Assembly: GCA_964017195.1 (NCBI GenBank)
Contig: OZ024887.1
Coordinates: 8,992,660-9,056,659 of the forward strand
DNA: 64,000 nt
DNA from: Siderastrea radians
Lineage: Eukaryota; Cnidaria; Anthozoa; Scleractinia; Rhizangiidae
Direction of reading: 5' to 3'
Position numbers and translations under genes: made by a program. Below, in pieces: positions 61,277-64,000 of the stretch (position 1 is the first letter of the stretch; the number at the start of each line of letters is the position of its first letter). The notes under the pieces were generated by a model. The model ran no database searches and had not been told where the DNA came from. It saw only the letters and a list, made by a program, of their open reading frames with translations.

Positions 61277-62492
61277 TCAATCTGCTAATGTGTAGAATGG
61301 TTTTCAGAGAGCGCTCAACTTTTCAGGAGCAGTAAATATTATAACGAAAATTATTCCAGGCTTCAGATGTATTTCATCGCTTTATTGCTACAGCTCTGTT
61401 TTGTATGGCCAAAGGATGACCACACTCTTCAGGCAATATTCGCCAATATTACCTGAAGAGTGTGGTCATCCTTTGGCCATACAAAACAGAGCTGTAGCAA
61501 TAAAGCGATGAAATACATCTGAAGCCTGGAATAATTTTTCGTTATAATATATATATATATATATATGTAGATAGATATCATTTATTCTGCATGTACTGTG
61601 TATGTACAGTAAGTTACATTTACCGCCATTAAAATACATTATTTTTTCTTTCCCCTTATTTTCAGAATCTCCCCCCTTTCTCAGGTTTCAAGGTAGGAAT
61701 TGTAAATGTATTGAACAATGTTCAAACTGCAATGTTTAATGTTATTTTGTGTCTTGTTCTTGAACTTGAGCAGTGATATTATACAAATTAAACAAGTTAC
61801 TATGTTTTACTTTGTTTAGTTTGGTGCCGGCAAAGTTAGGCCCACAACTAAAAGCAAAAACAAGGAAAAGACTTTTTCCAGTCATGTCTGGCAAACAAGG
61901 GTAAGTGTACAATTCAGTCACTGTCAACTGCCTTGGCTTACAAATTCTGCAGGAACAACACATCAGGAGAACTTACAAGCCACAGCGTTGTTCAAAAATT
62001 TATTCTTTTTTTTTTGGAATTATCATTTGTAATAAATGTTGTTGTTGTTTATGTCCTCTCTCATATGTTGCATTCTTGTATAAAGAAAGTGTTTAGATTT
62101 TCTAGATCTAGATATTCAGTTGATCATATGACAAAGATATTATTAATATGCTCTTTTACCTCTGTTCTTTTAAGATTAATGAAAGTAATGCACTCACAAA
62201 CTGGCAGAGACAAATGATACAAAGAAAGAGACAGCAGCAACACCTTTCTGGTGAGTTAACTATTGCTGGTGGACTGACTTGTTGATTGGTTGTATGACAA
62301 GCTGACTGGCTTAAAGCTTGCTGGCTGGTGTGTTGGTTGGTAGGTGTGATGGTTGGTTAGTTGCATGACTGACTGGCTGGCTGGCTGGCTGGCAGGCTGA
62401 AAGGCTGACTGGCTGGCTGCTGACTGGCTGACTGACTGACTGACTGACTGACTGACTGCTGGCTGGCTGAATGGCTGGCTGAATGGCTAGCT

Positions 62493-62563
<71 letters not shown>

Positions 62564-63236
62564 AGGTGAGTGGGTAAGCTGGCTTGGTTGGTTGTTGGAC
62601 AAATGGACAGATGGACAGATAGGTGGATTGCATTATTTGCTGTCAGTGTAAAAAACTATGTCACTTTTCAATTTATTTCTCACAAATTGCTTGTCTTCTG
62701 TTAAGTAACAACTTGATAATTATTGTCCTGTAGATGTGCTGAGCACACCAACTGACATGCTGGTAATGAACCAAAGTGAGGAGTACAGAGAAACACAAGA
62801 AAAGAGGTATACTGGTGAAGTCTTAGTACAATATAATAAATTATACATTGTCTAATTCCTTTTTTCTTTTGTTTTTAGTTCAAAAAAATAATAATAATTT
62901 ATAAGATTGCAGATTTGAATTCTTGTACATGATATTGTAAAAATGTCTGGATTGATTTATTAACAGTATTGCTTTGATTACAGGTATGCCATTGACAGGT
63001 CAATTCCATCAATGGACTATGGGAAGGGATGTAAGTGCACTGAGTGTAGAATATAGGTTTAGTGTAGTTTCAAAATAAAAATTATGTCTCTGGTCCTCCA
63101 TTTCTGCAGTGTATCCAGTTATGATCTTTTATCTATCAGTACAAAATAGTTTTTTGTTTTTGTACTTTACAGATCGTGTTGGTAGTGAATTCTGGAAGCA
63201 AATGGAGCAAATAGGAGATGATGAGACAGGGATCAA
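57220..63236 (+). CDS. MYCBPAP: MYCBPAP (MYCBP-associated protein), N-terminal part, runs off the right edge
   Basis: Eleven exons join in phase: 57220-57274, 57963-58135, 58856-58962, 59114-59172, 59627-59733, 61666-61692, 61820-61900, 62175-62250, 62734-62806, 62984-63030 and 63173-63236. They give about 289 residues and end in phase 2 with a GTAAG donor, so more exons lie beyond 64000. Segments shared with vertebrate MYCBPAP include ISGDDIDSLAINVDELKK, LTHTILGSWEDF, LTNWQRQMIQRKRQQQHLS, MLVMNQSEEYRETQEKR and GSEFWKQMEQIGDDETGIK. The N-terminus is basic and low in complexity. The family is linked to MYCBP (AMY-1) binding and to sperm and ciliary function; that role is inferred here. The start ATG at 57220 follows an open upstream frame, so an upstream leader exon is possible. 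Introns carry a Penelope-like remnant, a long hairpin and simple repeats. Confidence 0.88.
60340..60366. repeat. (TA)n repeat at the end of the Penelope-like remnant
   Basis: Short TATATA tract directly left of the terminal part of the minus-strand retroelement. Confidence 0.7.
60368..61190 (-). pseudogene. Penelope-like retroelement 3' part with GIY-YIG endonuclease
   Basis: A single minus-strand frame runs from about 61182 to the stop at 60609. It covers LPYAKGFSERVANVLRGFNI and KVAHKPIHTISSILKKPKDK, then the endonuclease core GTIYKIKCKDCDCVYVGQTS, RALKTRVKEHAKAI, NGHQIDLESVEIV and RLILEAWHSM. This is the C-terminal part of Penelope-like elements: the end of the reverse transcriptase and the GIY-YIG domain, with the Tyr pair, Arg and Glu positions kept. 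The 3' part contains CTGAGGAAGGCAACAGTAG and GGCCGAAACGTCC, a usual terminal stem. The 5' side is cut at about 61190. It lies antisense in a MYCBPAP intron. Confidence 0.8.
61243..61274. repeat. (TA)n microsatellite
   Basis: About fifteen TA units left of the long hairpin at 61336-61550. Confidence 0.9.
61336..61550. repeat. Long near-perfect hairpin of about 215 bp
   Basis: Two arms of about 100 bp are inverted with almost no mismatch: GGCTTCAGATGTATTTCATC at about 61359 pairs with GATGAAATACATCTGAAGCC near 61508. The loop is only about 10 bp, around 61440. TA repeats lie on both sides. The arm contains CTGAAGAGTGTGGTCATCC, similar in style to Penelope-like terminal stems, so it may be two inverted terminal copies. 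Confidence 0.85.
61546..61567. repeat. (AT)n microsatellite right of the hairpin
   Basis: AT units running directly out of the right hairpin arm. Confidence 0.75.
62366..62572. repeat. (TGGC)n/(TGAC)n simple repeat in a MYCBPAP intron
   Basis: Blocks of GGCT/TGGC units mixed with TGAC units over about 200 bp. On the minus strand it reads as Ser-Gln-Pro-Ala repeats, which is a repeat translation and not a gene. Confidence 0.92.
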
Positions 63237-64000
63237 GTAAGATGTTTTATTTTCATGTTTTCTGGCTGCGATTTATGATCTATTATTATTTACAAAAAAT
63301 AACAAGCCTTCTGGAAAATAGTGGTCCACAAGCTACATGTAGCAGTGGTATCATTTTCAGTTACACCATTAAGTTAGCACTACTACCGGTAATCTACCAG
63401 GAGTGAGGGGGGCAAGCAGACTGCGAATTTTGGGTGGGGGTGTGCCACTGGGAGACCCTTGTTCCCGATACAGTAAATGACACCCTACTCTAGACCAAAT
63501 TAAAACTCTCTGATTTCTATACCCTGTCACAGACTAAACTGGATGAAAACCATGCTTGTTCTCGACAGTGGCACACACCCATATACCCCCCTAGAATGTC
63601 TATTATTGATGTGACCATCACATGGTAGTTGTCCCCTGGCATGTTAGGTGTTCCTATGTAATTTTTTGATGGTCATTTGTACACCTTAGCAATGCTTTTC
63701 TGTGCAGAAAAGAAACATAGCGGCCAACCTTCATGGTGTTATTTTCCATTCAACTGCATACTGTATAATCACCGACAGGCACAAAACTTATCAAAGACAA
63801 TTTACATTAGCCTGCATAGCTGGCTGTATTGTGTGTGCACAATGGTTAATTTTTGGCAGTGGGGCCGCCATGAAATTTTGCCTTCATGCACACAATCCCG
63901 CCAGCTACGCAGGCTAGATTTACATGTATGTACATGTACAACTTTCCATACCACATTTTGGTTTTTACAAAGTCATATGTGAGCTTGAGGCTTTCCACAC
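63237..64000 (+). other. MYCBPAP intron, right edge of the window
   Basis: No further exon is recognised after the donor at 63237. It holds repeat-like DNA near 63400-63600 and a small MITE at 63808-63917. Confidence 0.5.
63808..63917. mobile_element. Short MITE with 8 bp duplication
   Basis: The ends TAGCCTGCATAGCTGGC and GCCAGCTACGCAGGCTAG are inverted over 110 bp. ATTTACAT flanks both sides exactly (63800-63807 and 63918-63925). An 8 bp duplication fits the hAT superfamily. It lies in the last visible MYCBPAP intron. Confidence 0.75.

Noticed and set aside
62357..62602. Minus-strand Ser-Gln-Pro-Ala repeat frame
   Set aside because: It is the translation of a TGGC/TGAC simple repeat inside a MYCBPAP intron.

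Overview
This is eukaryotic nuclear DNA. Its genes are split by introns with GT/AG borders, and it carries many microsatellites and short inverted-repeat transposons. The proteins are animal (SMAD4, TARBP1, dUTPase, MYCBPAP). The secreted EGF plus TLDc protein and the repeat types fit a cnidarian, most likely an anthozoan such as a stony coral. That assignment is inference from gene content and was not tested. No bacterial operon, CRISPR array or rRNA was seen. Five protein-coding loci can be read. (1) Minus strand, 5318 to 566: a secreted protein with a signal peptide, a short Cys-containing region, two near-identical EGF modules, a Thr/Pro linker and a C-terminal TLDc-like domain interrupted by an apparent frameshift. 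(2) Minus strand, 24350 to 12619: TARBP1, a tRNA 2'-O-ribose methyltransferase, in six exons, one of them 2.6 kb. (3) Plus strand, 24856 to 28094: dUTPase (DUT) in three exons, head to head with TARBP1 across about 505 bp. (4) Plus strand, about 34485 to 49601: SMAD4, the common-mediator SMAD, in eight recognised exons with one 8 kb intron. (5) Plus strand, 57220 to 63236 and continuing past the right edge: the N-terminal third or so of MYCBPAP, in eleven recognised exons. The genes do not form a single pathway; they are housekeeping, signalling and flagellar genes that happen to be neighbours. The only regulatory link visible is the TARBP1/DUT divergent promoter. An orphan TATA/CCAAT promoter with a possible untranslated exon lies near 31.5 kb. 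Introns and intergenic DNA are dominated by mobile elements. They include foldback MITEs with readable target-site duplications, Tc1/mariner (pogo)-like, Harbinger-like and Mutator-like elements, a hAT transposase remnant, two degraded LINE 3' ends and a Penelope-like remnant with a GIY-YIG endonuclease. Several are nested: a 2.36 kb element in the SMAD4 intron holds a 1.36 kb element plus a 151 bp MITE, and a 3.57 kb element before MYCBPAP holds a 1.99 kb element. The most noteworthy observations are the extracellular EGF-TLDc architecture, the nested transposons with intact duplications, and a MITE whose empty site is preserved in adjacent tandem repeats.
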